64,000 bases of DNA from Methylobacter sp. (GTDB lineage Bacteria; Pseudomonadota; Gammaproteobacteria; Methylococcales; Methylomonadaceae). Where the stretch lies: contig JAUXXQ010000148.1 of NCBI GenBank assembly GCA_030684815.1, positions 1 to 64,000 on the forward strand. The letters are read 5' to 3'. Below are positions 17,835-26,037 of this stretch, piece by piece; positions within the stretch are counted from its first letter, which is position 1, and each line of letters starts with the position of its first letter. The notes beneath the pieces were generated by a model. That model was given only the letters and a program-made list of their open reading frames with translations, made no database searches and was not told the origin of the DNA. The translations under genes and the position numbers were made by a program.

Positions 17835-18005
17835 ATGTCTGATTACAAAAAATACCAATGCGGCGTTTGCGGCCATATTTATGATGAAGCGGAAGGCGAT
17901 TTGGATACCGGCATTGCACCGGGCACTTTATGGAAGGATGTGCCGGACAACTGGCGTTGCCCGGAATGCGGCGTGGAAAAAAGCGAATACGCCTTAATGG
18001 CTTAA
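17835..18005 (+). CDS. rubA: Rubredoxin
   Basis: 56 residues, the usual length. The two iron-binding Cys knuckles are complete: [16 protein letters not shown] and [13 protein letters not shown], with the conserved aromatic and Pro residues between them. It is a one-iron electron carrier in the cytoplasm. The reductase gene follows after 22 bp, so the pair forms an NAD(P)H to rubredoxin electron chain. In related organisms such chains feed oxygen or peroxide reduction or hydroxylases; the acceptor here is not identified. Confidence 0.97.
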   Translation: MSDYKKYQCGVCGHIYDEAEGDLDTGIAPGTLWKDVPDNWRCPECGVEKSEYALMA

Positions 18006-18027
18006 TCAACCCTTACTGGAGCACACT

Positions 18028-19041
18028 ATGCAAATTGTCATTATCGGCTCAGGCGTGGCGGGCGTCAGTTTTGCCGAGAAGTACCGCACCTTAGCGCCCG
18101 ATGACGAAATTACGCTGGTCACCCGCGAACATGACGGCTATTATTCGCGCCCACTGCTGTCCCGGGGTTTCTCTAAGGCCGATATTGAGCAATCGATTAT
18201 CTTGAAACCTTTTGAGCGCCTGCGTGAAAACAATATTAATGTGCTTTGCGGTGCCGAAGTCACCGCCATCAACCGCGCCGAGAAATCCATTGCCATTGAA
18301 GGCGCCTGTCAGGAAAAATCATTGCCCTACGACAAACTGATACTGGCACAAGGCTCGGCGGCGTTTGTCCCGCCGCCGTTCCGGCCTTATGGCGAGCTGT
18401 TTTTTTGCCTGAACAGCTTGGTCGATTTGAAAGCCCTGCGTAAGTTCCGCCAAAGCTTTTTGAACCAAAACCAGCACCCGGACTGGGCGATCATCGGCGG
18501 CGGTTTAATCGGCTGCGAAGTGGCGTCGGATTTGGCGGCGGCGGGCGATAAAGTCACCCTGTTTCATGCTATGGATCGGTTAATGGAGCGGCAACTGGCG
18601 GCCGAAGATTCGGCTTCATTGCTGAAAGTGTTGCAGGATTCAGGCGTTAACGTGTTGTTAAACCAAGCGGTGCAGGCCTTTATCAAGGAAGACGGCAAGG
18701 TGTGCGTCAGGACAGACGTGACCGCCGAATTCGACCGATTAATCGTTGCTTGCGGCTTCAAGGCACGCACCGAATTGGCCGAACAGGCCGGTTTGGAAAC
18801 TGGCCGAGGTATCAAGGTAGATCCGTATTTACAAACCAGCGATGCGTCCATTTACGCGCTGGGCGATGTCGCTGAGTTGCCGAACGGCAAGCTGTACGCC
18901 TTTGTGTTGCCGATCCGTAATCAGGCGCTGTGGCTGGCGGAATTTCTGGCCGGACAGCAACAGGCACCTTGGACGCCGCCGATTTTCACCACCAAAGCCA
19001 AAGTGCATGGTTTTGAGGCGGTGCATCCATATAATGTTTGA
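18028..19041 (+). CDS. FAD-dependent rubredoxin reductase
   Basis: 337 residues, short for the pyridine nucleotide-disulphide oxidoreductase superfamily, which is typical of rubredoxin reductases without a redox disulphide. FAD-binding IIGSGVAGVSFAEKY is at the N-terminus, NAD(P)-binding AIIGGGLIGCEVASDLAAAG lies in the middle, and the second FAD contact YALGDVAELPNG is near residue 275. ACTGGAGCAC precedes the ATG. It is co-transcribed with rubredoxin. Its closest functional assignment rests on that neighbour; other small FAD-dependent reductases share the same domains. Confidence 0.88.
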   Translation: MQIVIIGSGVAGVSFAEKYRTLAPDDEITLVTREHDGYYSRPLLSRGFSKADIEQSIILKPFERLRENNINVLCGAEVTAINRAEKSIAIEGACQEKSLPYDKLILAQGSAAFVPPPFRPYGELFFCLNSLVDLKALRKFRQSFLNQNQHPDWAIIGGGLIGCEVASDLAAAGDKVTLFHAMDRLMERQLAAEDSASLLKVLQDSGVNVLLNQAVQAFIKEDGKVCVRTDVTAEFDRLIVACGFKARTELAEQAGLETGRGIKVDPYLQTSDASIYALGDVAELPNGKLYAFVLPIRNQALWLAEFLAGQQQAPWTPPIFTTKAKVHGFEAVHPYNV

Positions 19042-19048
19042 CCGTATT

Positions 19049-19097
19049 GTGGGAGCGGCGTCCACGCTGCTAATTACAACGTAGGTGCCGCTCCCAC
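19049..19097. repeat. GGGAGCGGC intergenic palindrome
   Basis: GTGGGAGCGGC pairs with GCCGCTCCCAC across a loop of about 27 bases between the rubredoxin reductase stop and bluB. It belongs to the same family as the palindrome that forms the 3' end of cobD at 47626. It may also act as a terminator. Confidence 0.6.
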
Positions 19098-19113
19098 CAC
19101 CGCCATCTAAAAT

Positions 19114-19767
19114 ATGCCCCAAGCCCCTTACTCTGACGCCGAGCGCGCCGCCATTTACCGCGCCATTTATCAACGCCGGGATATGCGCCATTTTTTGCCT
19201 GACCCGATTGAGCCTGGGCTGTTGCTGCGTTTGCTGGATGCTGCGCACCATGCGCCCAGTGTCGGTTTTATGCAGCCGTGGCGGTTTATCCGCATCAGTG
19301 ACCTAACGTTGCGTAAAGCGATTCATGGCTTGGTCGAACAAGAACGCATCCGCACCGCAGAAGCGTTGGAGCAACGCGAAGACGAATTCATGAAGCTGAA
19401 AGTGGAAGGCATACTGGAATGCGCGGAAGTGCTGGTTGCCGCCTTGTGCGGACAGCGCGAACCCTATATATTCGGCCGCCGCACCTTGCCGGAAATGGAT
19501 TTGGCCTCGTTGTCCTGCGCGATACAAAACATGTGGCTGGCGGCGCGGGCGGAAGGCATCGGTTTGGGTTGGGTGTCGATGTTTGAACCGGAAGCGCTGA
19601 AAACGCTATTGCAGATGCCCGAAGACAGCCAGCCGTTCGCGGTGCTATGTCTGGGTCATGTCGAACAATTTTACGACAAGCCGATGCTGGAGCAAGAATG
19701 CTGGGCAGCCCGTCAAGACCTTAATGATTTATTATTTGAAAACGTTTGGAATACACCGTGCCGTTAA
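19114..19767 (+). CDS. bluB: 5,6-dimethylbenzimidazole synthase BluB
   Basis: 217 residues, nitroreductase fold. RRDMRHFLPDPIEPG near the start, then LLDAAHHAPSVGFMQPWRFI, an FMN-binding region characteristic of BluB. Later SLSCAIQNMWLAARAEGIGLGWVSMFEP forms the second flavin contact. BluB uses reduced FMN and oxygen to convert the flavin itself into 5,6-dimethylbenzimidazole, the lower ligand of cobalamin, so the organism can make B12 aerobically. The next gene, cobT, overlaps its 3' end, which matches product use in the following step. Confidence 0.95.
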   Translation: MPQAPYSDAERAAIYRAIYQRRDMRHFLPDPIEPGLLLRLLDAAHHAPSVGFMQPWRFIRISDLTLRKAIHGLVEQERIRTAEALEQREDEFMKLKVEGILECAEVLVAALCGQREPYIFGRRTLPEMDLASLSCAIQNMWLAARAEGIGLGWVSMFEPEALKTLLQMPEDSQPFAVLCLGHVEQFYDKPMLEQECWAARQDLNDLLFENVWNTPCR

Positions 19768-20792
19768 ACTTTACCATTACCCCGCTCAAACCAACGCTTA
19801 ACCCCGCTTTACAAGCCAAAATCGACCAGAAAACCAAGCCCCGAGGTTCGCTGGGCCAACTGGAAGCCTTGGCGCTACAGATTGGCCGCATCCACAACAG
19901 CCTGACGCCGCAGTTAAATAAACCGTGCCTGCTTATCTTTGCCGGTGACCATGGCATCGTTGATGCTGGGGTTAGCGCTTATCCGCAAAGTGTGACCGCG
20001 CAAATGGTGGCCAACTTTTTAACGGGTGGTGCGGCAATCAGCGTATTTGCCCGGCAGCACAATATTGATTTATGGATAGTTGATGCCGGGGTAAATGCCG
20101 ATTTGAATGCCCACCCTCAATTAATCGACGCGAAAATAGCCAAAGGTACCGGGAACTTCCTAAGCCATCCGGCCATGACGCCCGAGGTGTGCCAAAACGC
20201 CATTCAACGTGGCGCAGCCCAGGTTTTGCAGCAATATGACAACGGCTGTAACTGCATTGGTTTTGGTGAAATGGGCATTGGTAACAGTTCCTCGGCGGCG
20301 CTGTTGATGCACCGGCTGACCAGCCTTTCGTTGGTGCGCTGTGTCGGCCGCGGCACCGGCTTGGACGACAAGCAACTGCGACATAAAGTCACCGTATTGC
20401 AGCGGGCACTAAACCAGCATAAAGAGGCCACTGAGCCGCTGTCGGTGCTGGCTACCTTCGGCGGCTTTGAAATCGCCATGATGGTCGGCGCTTATCTGAA
20501 AGCCGCTGAATTGGGCATGCTGATTTTGGTTGATGGTTTTATTGCCAGCACCGCGCTATTGGTCGCCAGCAAGTTGTATCCGCAGGTGCTGGATTATTGC
20601 GTGTTCAGCCATGTTTCCAGTGAGCAGGGCCATCAGGCTTTATTGCACCACTTTCGTGCCAGGCCGCTGCTGAATCTGGATTTATGTCTGGGTGAAGGTT
20701 CCGGCATTGCCCTGGCTTATCCGCTGGTGCAATCGGCGGTACTGTTTTTGAATGAGATGGCGACTTTTGCCGAGGCAGGGGTTGATCAGTGA
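19746..20792 (+). CDS. cobT: Nicotinate-nucleotide-dimethylbenzimidazole phosphoribosyltransferase CobT
   Basis: 348 residues from TTG 19746; a GTG at 19758 is an equally possible start, with TTTGGA in front of it. Both overlap bluB. The substrate loop KPRGSLGQLEALALQIG matches the family (KPxGSLGxLE), and IFAGDHGIVDAGVSAYPQSV, GNSSSAALLMH and the catalytic-region CLGEGSGIALAYPL are present. The enzyme moves phosphoribose from nicotinate mononucleotide to dimethylbenzimidazole, giving alpha-ribazole phosphate. The stop codon overlaps the start of a small ORF (GTGA), which in turn overlaps cobS. Confidence 0.96.
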   Translation: MEYTVPLNFTITPLKPTLNPALQAKIDQKTKPRGSLGQLEALALQIGRIHNSLTPQLNKPCLLIFAGDHGIVDAGVSAYPQSVTAQMVANFLTGGAAISVFARQHNIDLWIVDAGVNADLNAHPQLIDAKIAKGTGNFLSHPAMTPEVCQNAIQRGAAQVLQQYDNGCNCIGFGEMGIGNSSSAALLMHRLTSLSLVRCVGRGTGLDDKQLRHKVTVLQRALNQHKEATEPLSVLATFGGFEIAMMVGAYLKAAELGMLILVDGFIASTALLVASKLYPQVLDYCVFSHVSSEQGHQALLHHFRARPLLNLDLCLGEGSGIALAYPLVQSAVLFLNEMATFAEAGVDQ

Positions 20793-20935
20793 TAAAAACA
20801 GAGGTTGATGAGGATACGCCCGATTTGGACATCGATGCCCTTTGGTTCGAAGAAGCTGAAAAAAGGTGGCAAGCTTATAAAGCCGGTGAGCTGGAAACAG
20901 TCAGTTATGAAACGGTGATGCAAAAATACCCATGA
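20789..20935 (+). CDS. 48-residue addiction-module (antitoxin)-like small protein coupled between cobT and cobS
   Basis: GTG at 20789 overlaps the cobT stop (GTGA) and the TGA at 20933 overlaps the cobS start (ATGA). The product is acidic and carries LWFEEAEKRWQAYKAGELE followed by a VSYETVMQKY tail. That resembles the C-terminal half of putative addiction-module components (WxxEAExRxxAYxAGE ... E), but the N-terminal half of that family is missing. No toxin gene is next to it. It may be a remnant kept because it links translation of the two cobalamin genes, or a small partner protein of unknown function. It is confident as an open, coupled reading frame and only moderate as a functional gene. 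Confidence 0.6.
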   Translation: MIKTEVDEDTPDLDIDALWFEEAEKRWQAYKAGELETVSYETVMQKYP

Positions 20936-21669
20936 AACAACTGCTGTTGGCTATCAGTTTCTACACCCGCCTGCCTCATCCGCAAACACTGGACTATCAA
21001 CAACTACCCCAGGCCGCTATATATTTGCCGTTGGTCGGCTGGCTAGTCGGCGGCAGTTGCGCGACAGTCTTTTATCTGGCGGATTTATTATGGCCGCAAA
21101 CCACGGCGGTCATTCTGGCGCTAATTTCCGGCATTTTGCTGACCGGCGCCTTGCATGAAGACGGCTTTGCCGATGTCTGCGACGGTTTCGGCGCTGGCTT
21201 CACTCAGCAGCGCATTCTGGCCATCATGAAAGATTCGCATATCGGCGTTTACGGTGTGCTCGGATTAGTGTTGTTGCTGGCGTTGAAAATCAGCGTGCTG
21301 GCGACACTGCCGGTTTCTGCCGTGCCTTTTATCTTTCTCGCAGGGCACAGCATTAGCCGATTATCGCCGCTGTGGCTGATGCAACGTTATGATTATGCGC
21401 GGACTAATGACAGCAAAGCAGCGGGCGCGGTTTATCGCCCCACCATCCGGGAGCTAACGTTTGCTGCGGTCATCGCCTTGCTGCCGCTGGTCTTGCTGCC
21501 GCTATTTTGTGCGTTGGCGATTATCCCGGTATTCGTTGCAACCGGGTTGCTGGGACATTATTTTTACCGCCACATCGGCGGCTATACCGGCGATTGTCTG
21601 GGCGCAAGCCAGCAAGTCGCTGAAACTGTTTTTTATTTAAGTGTGAGTGCCTTGGTTAAAGCTGCTTAA
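20932..21669 (+). CDS. cobS: Adenosylcobinamide-GDP ribazoletransferase (cobalamin synthase) CobS
   Basis: 245 residues, inner-membrane protein with six or so hydrophobic segments. Family marks: FYTRLPHP at the N-terminus, YLPLVGWLVGG, GALHEDGFADVCDGFGAG with the Asp-rich metal site, MKDSHIGVYGVLGL, and a C-terminal GGYTGDCLGASQQ. It joins adenosylcobinamide-GDP with alpha-ribazole (phosphate) to form the complete corrinoid. It overlaps the small ORF upstream by four bases. Its 3' end overlaps the convergent hicA gene by 14 bp. Confidence 0.96.
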   Translation: MKQLLLAISFYTRLPHPQTLDYQQLPQAAIYLPLVGWLVGGSCATVFYLADLLWPQTTAVILALISGILLTGALHEDGFADVCDGFGAGFTQQRILAIMKDSHIGVYGVLGLVLLLALKISVLATLPVSAVPFIFLAGHSISRLSPLWLMQRYDYARTNDSKAAGAVYRPTIRELTFAAVIALLPLVLLPLFCALAIIPVFVATGLLGHYFYRHIGGYTGDCLGASQQVAETVFYLSVSALVKAA

Positions 21670-21898
21670 GAATTCGGTAAAAATCTTTCTTCGCACAACC
21701 CGCTTGCGTCGCCATATTTTTGATAAGTTCTTGCGAGAAAGGCGCTTTAGGGCAATCGACAGTGACTTTATATTTTCTGTTGTTTTTTATCATAACCCAC
21801 TGCTCATGCGAGCCTCTTTGCGTGTCAAAGACAAAGCCAATGTAGGCTAAAATTGCTTTTAATTCTTTGCAGGTGATAGGTGGCTGCTCTTTACTCAT
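21656..21898 (-). CDS. hicA: HicA-type toxin (mRNA interferase family)
   Basis: 80 residues. HicA double-stranded-RNA-binding-like fold with the catalytic His motif: ITCKELKAILAYIGF, then QRGSHEQWVMIK, a basic KYKVTVDC strand and a closing helix QELIKNMATQAG. Toxins of this family cleave mRNA when not bound by HicB. The start codon overlaps the hicB stop by four bases (ATGA), so the antitoxin is translated first. The 3' end overlaps cobS on the other strand by 14 bp, suggesting the module was inserted tightly within the cobalamin cluster. Confidence 0.85.
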   Translation of the reverse strand: MSKEQPPITCKELKAILAYIGFVFDTQRGSHEQWVMIKNNRKYKVTVDCPKAPFSQELIKNMATQAGCAKKDFYRILKQL

Positions 21899-22209
21899 GC
21901 CAGACGTAACGGCATGGTTTCTTCGAAAACGATGCTGCTCTTGTGATAAATCAACTTGGTCATACGGATAAAATAATACTCAAGCCACGCAGATAAAGGC
22001 GCGCGCCTGGTTAATAATTGGCTGCCATAATCTTTATCATTCAACGCCTCATCCACATAAAAAACAATCTGCTCTTCAAGTTTACGCTTTGCCTCATCAA
22101 ATGAATCGCCTTGTGTGGCTAGGCAAAAATCCAGGCACACCGCAATCCAGACGCCGTTATTGTGTTTCGCATAGCACTTTACAATTAATTGTGTTGGCTT
22201 CATTTTCAT
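21895..22209 (-). CDS. hicB: HicB-like antitoxin with unusual C-terminus
   Basis: 104 residues. The N-terminal half is a HicB fold: VKCYAKHNNGVWIAVCLDFCL, then ATQGDSFDEAKRKLEEQIV, a partially degraded RNase H-like strand-helix unit. The C-terminal half (YGSQLLTRRAPLSAWLEYYF onward) has no visible ribbon-helix-helix or helix-turn-helix, whereas many HicB proteins carry one for autoregulation. It precedes and overlaps hicA. Its promoter should lie in the 158-bp divergent gap shared with cobC. Confidence 0.78.
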   Translation of the reverse strand: MKMKPTQLIVKCYAKHNNGVWIAVCLDFCLATQGDSFDEAKRKLEEQIVFYVDEALNDKDYGSQLLTRRAPLSAWLEYYFIRMTKLIYHKSSIVFEETMPLRLA

Positions 22210-22367
22210 CCTCGTATGTAGTGAACGAGTATGTTATCACCAAAAATTCCGCGACCCATAGCAATGCCATTATTCAAATTCAGCGCTTTAAAAGCGAGGC
22301 TGATGCTAAAATGCGGCAATTTATTGGCGGTTATCGCCAACATCATTTTCATTTACCTGAGTACTTT
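22210..22367. promoter_or_regulatory. Divergent gap between hicB and cobC
   Basis: This 158-bp region must contain the hicBA promoter and the start region of cobC. The plus-strand frame of cobC remains open through it, but translation there lacks family similarity, so the cobC start was placed at 22368. No clear promoter boxes or operator palindrome were assigned. Confidence 0.3.
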
Positions 22368-22931
22368 ATGGATATTTATTTAATTCGTCATACCCAAACC
22401 GCCACCGATCCGGGGCTGTGTTACGGCCAAACCGACATTGCCCTAGCCGCCAGTTTTGACGACGAAATGGGAAAATTACATGACAAACTGCCCGAGTTTG
22501 ACGATGACTGCAAAGTGTTCAGCAGTCCGTTAACGCGTTGTTTGCAATTGGCCGAGACTTTTTCGGACACGGTGATCACTGACACGCGTTTGCAGGAACT
22601 TAATTTCGGCGACTGGGAAGGGCAGCGTTTTGATGGCATCGACCCTGCTGCATTGCAACAGTGGACGGAAAATTTTGTCACCGCCGCGCCGCCCAATGGT
22701 GAGAACTTTGAAGATTTGTACCGGCGTGCGGGCAGTTTTTGGCAAGAGTTGCTGGGCACTGACGCCAAACAAGTGCTGGTCATCACCCATGCCGGGGTCA
22801 TCCGCGCTTTGCTGGCGCACGCACTGAACCTGCCCTTAGCCAATTCGTTCCAGCTGCGGATTGATGCCGGTTCGGCGCATAAACTGCGGCAGGTTGACGA
22901 TTATCTTTATGTCGAATACATCAACCTATAA
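22368..22931 (+). CDS. cobC: Alpha-ribazole phosphatase (histidine phosphatase family)
   Basis: 187 residues from the ATG at 22368 (MDIYLIRHTQT). The longer upstream open frame has no family match. Catalytic LIRHTQTATDPGLCYGQTDIAL carries the phospho-accepting His; SSPLTRCLQLAE, LQELNFGDWEG and VITHAGVIRALLAH complete the phosphoglycerate-mutase-like site. It removes phosphate from alpha-ribazole phosphate or adenosylcobalamin 5'-phosphate at the end of cobalamin assembly. Location close to cobS supports this role over a general phosphatase. Confidence 0.9.
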   Translation: MDIYLIRHTQTATDPGLCYGQTDIALAASFDDEMGKLHDKLPEFDDDCKVFSSPLTRCLQLAETFSDTVITDTRLQELNFGDWEGQRFDGIDPAALQQWTENFVTAAPPNGENFEDLYRRAGSFWQELLGTDAKQVLVITHAGVIRALLAHALNLPLANSFQLRIDAGSAHKLRQVDDYLYVEYINL

Positions 22932-22937
22932 CCGGCC

Positions 22938-24884
22938 ATGTCCGACCCGCATTTAGCCTCTTCCCGCGCAGCCTCCGAAAACTGCATTGCGGTGTTGAGC
23001 CTGCTCGGTATCGGCGCTTATCTGCTGTTGCGCTATGCATTTGAAATAGGCCATGACGTCTATACGCTGTCATTGAATGCGGCCTTAACTTCGATGGCCG
23101 CTGAACTTTACCGGGGGCAGTTCGCGATTGCGCTTGAACCAGTGCAACTGCCGCTGCTTGCAGTATTGGGGTTGGGCGGCATTCCGTTACTTTATCAGCT
23201 GCTGGTGAGAATTTTCCACGGTGATTTTGGCGCTGATTTGCTGGCAGGCCTGTCCATCGTGACCGCCGTTTTATTGGGCGAATATCTGGCCGGGAGCCTG
23301 GTGGTGCTGATGCTGTCCGGCGGTGTGGTGCTGGAAACCTACGCGGTGCGCAAAGCCTCCTCGGTGCTGGAGGCTTTGGCCAAACGGATGCCGTCGCTTG
23401 CGCATCGAAAATCCGGCGACCAGCTCGCCGACATTAGCACCACCCAAGTCGCTATCGGCGATACCTTATTGATACTGCCGCACGAAATATGCCCCGTTGA
23501 CGGCACTGTGCTGGAAGGTTCCAGCACCATGGACGAATCCTATTTGACCGGCGAGCCGTATCTGATGTCGAAAGTCAGCGGTTCCAAAGTGCTGTCCGGC
23601 GCAATTAACGGCGATTCGGCATTGACCATACGCGCCGACAAGCTGGCTATCGATTCGCGCTATGCCAAGATCATGGAGGTGATGAAGTCGTCAGAACAGT
23701 ATCGCCCGAACATCAGGCGGCTGGGCGACCAATTGGGTGCGCTGTACACGCCGCTGGCGGTGGTTATCGCGCTGGCCGCTTGGGCAATGAGTGGCGACGT
23801 GGTGCGCTTTTTGGCGGTGCTGGTGATTGCCACGCCGTGCCCGCTGCTGATTGGCATTCCGGTGACCATTATCAGCTCGATTTCGTTGGCGGCGCGGCGG
23901 GAAATTATCATCAAGAATCCGGCCATTTTGGAAACCATCGGCACCTGCCGCACCGCGATTTTCGACAAGACCGGCACGTTAACCTATGGCCGTCCTTCAT
24001 TGACTGCACTGATTCCCGCTACCGGCTATAACGAACAGGAAGTATTGGCCTTAATCGCCAGTCTGGAGCGTTATTCCAAACACCCGCTATCGCGTGCCAT
24101 TATGTTGGCGGCGGATAAGTCGACGCTAGCTTTATTGGCAGTGACCCACATCATTGAGTTGCCGGGTGAAGGGCTTAAAGGCCATGTGGCAGGAAAGCAA
24201 GTCCAAATCACCAGCCGCAAAAATTGTCTTGAACAACACCCTGATTTTGCCGAACACTTACCGCCGATGACCGGCGGTTTGGAATGCGTGGCGCTGATTG
24301 ACGACGCTTACGCGGCGACGCTGCAATTTCGCGATGAGGTGCGTAGCGACAGCTCATCCTTTATCAATCACCTAAAACCCAGCCATTTGTTCGACAAGGT
24401 GATGCTGGTGTCCGGCGATCGGGAATCGGAAGTACGTTTTCTGGCCGAGCAGGTCGGCATTGAGCACGTTTATTTCAGCCAAAGCCCAGAGCAAAAATTG
24501 GCGCTGGTGCGCGAGGAAACCGACGCGGCAAAAACCGTGTATCTGGGCGACGGCATCAACGACGCCCCGGCGCTGATGGCGGCGACCATCGGTATCGCTT
24601 TCGGCCAGAACAGCGATATTACCGGCGAATCGGCCGATGCGGTGATCATGGACAGTTCGCTGTTAAAAGTCGATGAGCTGTTTCATATCGGCGAGAGGAT
24701 GCGTAAAATTGCGCTGCAAAGCGCCGTGGGCGGCATGGCGCTGAGTTTAATCGGCATGGGCTTTGCCGGTTTGGGCTATTTGACCCCGGTAGCGGGCGCG
24801 ATCACTCAGGAAATTATTGACGTATTGGCGGTATTGAATGCCCTGAGGGCGGCAATACCGCCAAAAACGTTGTCGGATTTTTAG
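22938..24884 (+). CDS. Heavy-metal P1B-type ATPase with TPC motif and no N-terminal metal domain
   Basis: 648 residues. All P-type ATPase elements are present: actuator [12 protein letters not shown], transmembrane [13 protein letters not shown], phosphorylation site [13 protein letters not shown], the P1B HP dipeptide in [10 protein letters not shown], nucleotide-binding GEGLKGH, and hinge [14 protein letters not shown]. The ion-site triad reads TPC instead of the CPC of copper and zinc/cadmium pumps. There is no N-terminal CxxC metal-binding domain. TPC and SPC variants are linked to other metals such as cobalt, nickel or iron in known subgroups, but the substrate is not certain. It starts 6 bp after cobC, so it may be transcribed with the cobalamin genes. 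Confidence 0.92.
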   Translation: MSDPHLASSRAASENCIAVLSLLGIGAYLLLRYAFEIGHDVYTLSLNAALTSMAAELYRGQFAIALEPVQLPLLAVLGLGGIPLLYQLLVRIFHGDFGADLLAGLSIVTAVLLGEYLAGSLVVLMLSGGVVLETYAVRKASSVLEALAKRMPSLAHRKSGDQLADISTTQVAIGDTLLILPHEICPVDGTVLEGSSTMDESYLTGEPYLMSKVSGSKVLSGAINGDSALTIRADKLAIDSRYAKIMEVMKSSEQYRPNIRRLGDQLGALYTPLAVVIALAAWAMSGDVVRFLAVLVIATPCPLLIGIPVTIISSISLAARREIIIKNPAILETIGTCRTAIFDKTGTLTYGRPSLTALIPATGYNEQEVLALIASLERYSKHPLSRAIMLAADKSTLALLAVTHIIELPGEGLKGHVAGKQVQITSRKNCLEQHPDFAEHLPPMTGGLECVALIDDAYAATLQFRDEVRSDSSSFINHLKPSHLFDKVMLVSGDRESEVRFLAEQVGIEHVYFSQSPEQKLALVREETDAAKTVYLGDGINDAPALMAATIGIAFGQNSDITGESADAVIMDSSLLKVDELFHIGERMRKIALQSAVGGMALSLIGMGFAGLGYLTPVAGAITQEIIDVLAVLNALRAAIPPKTLSDF

Positions 24885-25064
24885 AGGTGATTTTCTGAAA
24901 AGAACAGACCAAAAATTGTCCACGAAAGGCACGAAAAAATACGAAAATTTCGTGGCTTTCGTGCTTTTCGTGGACTTTATTTTTTACAGACACTGATTAT
25001 CAAGGGATGTTATTTCTCGCAAATCGACTTATTTCCCGGAAATTACCTTAAACAAGGACAACTC
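24885..25064. repeat. Gap with GTCCACGAAA inverted repeat
   Basis: About 24918-24975 is a long imperfect palindrome, GTCCACGAAAGGCACGAAA ... TTTCGTGCTTTTCGTGGAC. This CACGAAA-rich motif also occurs near 27711, 30921, 31090, 41023, 43705 and 44330. Downstream, AAGGGATGTTATTTCTCG is repeated at about 43799. A ribosome site AACAAGGACAACTC precedes the next gene. Confidence 0.7.
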
Positions 25065-25760
25065 ATGTTAGCCCATCATCCCGAAAAACACCGGACGCAT
25101 CGTATCGGCTGGCTGCGTGCAGCAGTGCTTGGCGCCAACGACGGCATCGTGTCTACGTCCAGCCTAATCGTCGGCATTGCCGCCTCTAATGCGACGCATG
25201 ACGCTATTGTGCTGGCCGGTGTCGCCGGTCTGGTTGCCGGGGCGATGTCGATGGCGGCGGGTGAATATGTTTCGGTCAGTTCCCAAGCCGATACCGAGCA
25301 GGCCGATTTAAAGCGCGAGCGCAAAGAACTGAACGAAAACCCGCATCATGAGCACAAGGAACTGGCCGCGATTTATGTGTCGCGTGGGCTTGATCCGATG
25401 CTGGCCGTACAAGTTGCAGAACAATTGATGAACCATGACGCGCTGGGCGCACATGCCCGCGACGAATTGGGCATTTCTGCCACAGGCACGGCAAGACCGG
25501 TACAGGCGGCGTTGACCTCGGCGGCCACCTTTGCTGTGGGCGCGGCTTTACCTTTATTGATTGTGGTATGGGCGCCTGCGGCCGATTTGATCGTGCGGGT
25601 GTCATTGGCCTCGTTGCTGTTTTTAATCGCACTCGGCCTGTTGGCGGCTTATACCGGCGGCTCAGGCCTGATTAAAAGCGCTGTGCGTGTCGCTTTTTGG
25701 GGCGCGTTGGCCATGGGCTTGACCGCCGCCGTCGGCGCCCTTTTTGGCACCGCCGTGTAA
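25065..25760 (+). CDS. VIT1/CCC1-family membrane protein (putative iron/manganese transporter)
   Basis: 231 residues. The N-terminal signature WLRAAVLGANDGIVSTSSLIVG and the AGLVAGAMSMAAGEYVSVSSQ helix define the VIT/CCC1 family. A polar His/Glu-rich cytoplasmic loop (ELNENPHHEHKELAAIY) carries possible metal ligands, and three further membrane helices follow. Members move iron or manganese out of the cytoplasm. AACAAGGACAACTC precedes the ATG. Its position after a metal ATPase may reflect a metal-handling group, though a 180-bp repeat-containing gap separates them. Confidence 0.9.
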   Translation: MLAHHPEKHRTHRIGWLRAAVLGANDGIVSTSSLIVGIAASNATHDAIVLAGVAGLVAGAMSMAAGEYVSVSSQADTEQADLKRERKELNENPHHEHKELAAIYVSRGLDPMLAVQVAEQLMNHDALGAHARDELGISATGTARPVQAALTSAATFAVGAALPLLIVVWAPAADLIVRVSLASLLFLIALGLLAAYTGGSGLIKSAVRVAFWGALAMGLTAAVGALFGTAV

Positions 25761-25764
25761 CGCG

Positions 25765-26037
25765 GTGAATTGGCAGGTTTATATCATCCTGTGCAGCGAT
25801 GAATCGCTGTACACCGGCATCAGCAACGATGTCGTGCGTCGTTTTAAGCAACATGAAAGCAAACAGGGCGCCAAATATTTTCGCGCTCGGCAGCCCAAGC
25901 AGTTGGTTTATGTTGAAACCGGCCATGACCGCAGTTCCGCCAGTAAACGGGAATGCGCGATAAAAAAACTGCCCCGGCTCGAAAAACTGCAACTGCTGGC
26001 GGCAGAGAACAATCAGGCCAGCGCTTTTGTATTGTAG
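25765..26037 (+). CDS. GIY-YIG domain protein (YhbQ/UPF0213 type)
   Basis: 90 residues from GTG 25765, four bases after the VIT gene stop; the TTG at 25744 inside the upstream gene is less likely. The GIY-YIG fold is compact: VYIILCSDESLYTGISNDVVRRFKQH has the YII and YTG pairs and conserved Arg, then GAKYFRARQPKQLVY, and KRECAIKKLPRLEKLQLL with the catalytic-region Glu. Small stand-alone members are related to the UvrC nuclease domain, but their role in cells is poorly defined. It is probably translated from the same message as the VIT gene. Confidence 0.85.
   Translation: MNWQVYIILCSDESLYTGISNDVVRRFKQHESKQGAKYFRARQPKQLVYVETGHDRSSASKRECAIKKLPRLEKLQLLAAENNQASAFVL

Noticed and set aside
22089-22367. 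Longer N-terminus for the alpha-ribazole phosphatase
   Set aside because: The extra 93 codons overlap hicB on the other strand and have no family similarity; MDIYLIRH is the standard start of the fold.
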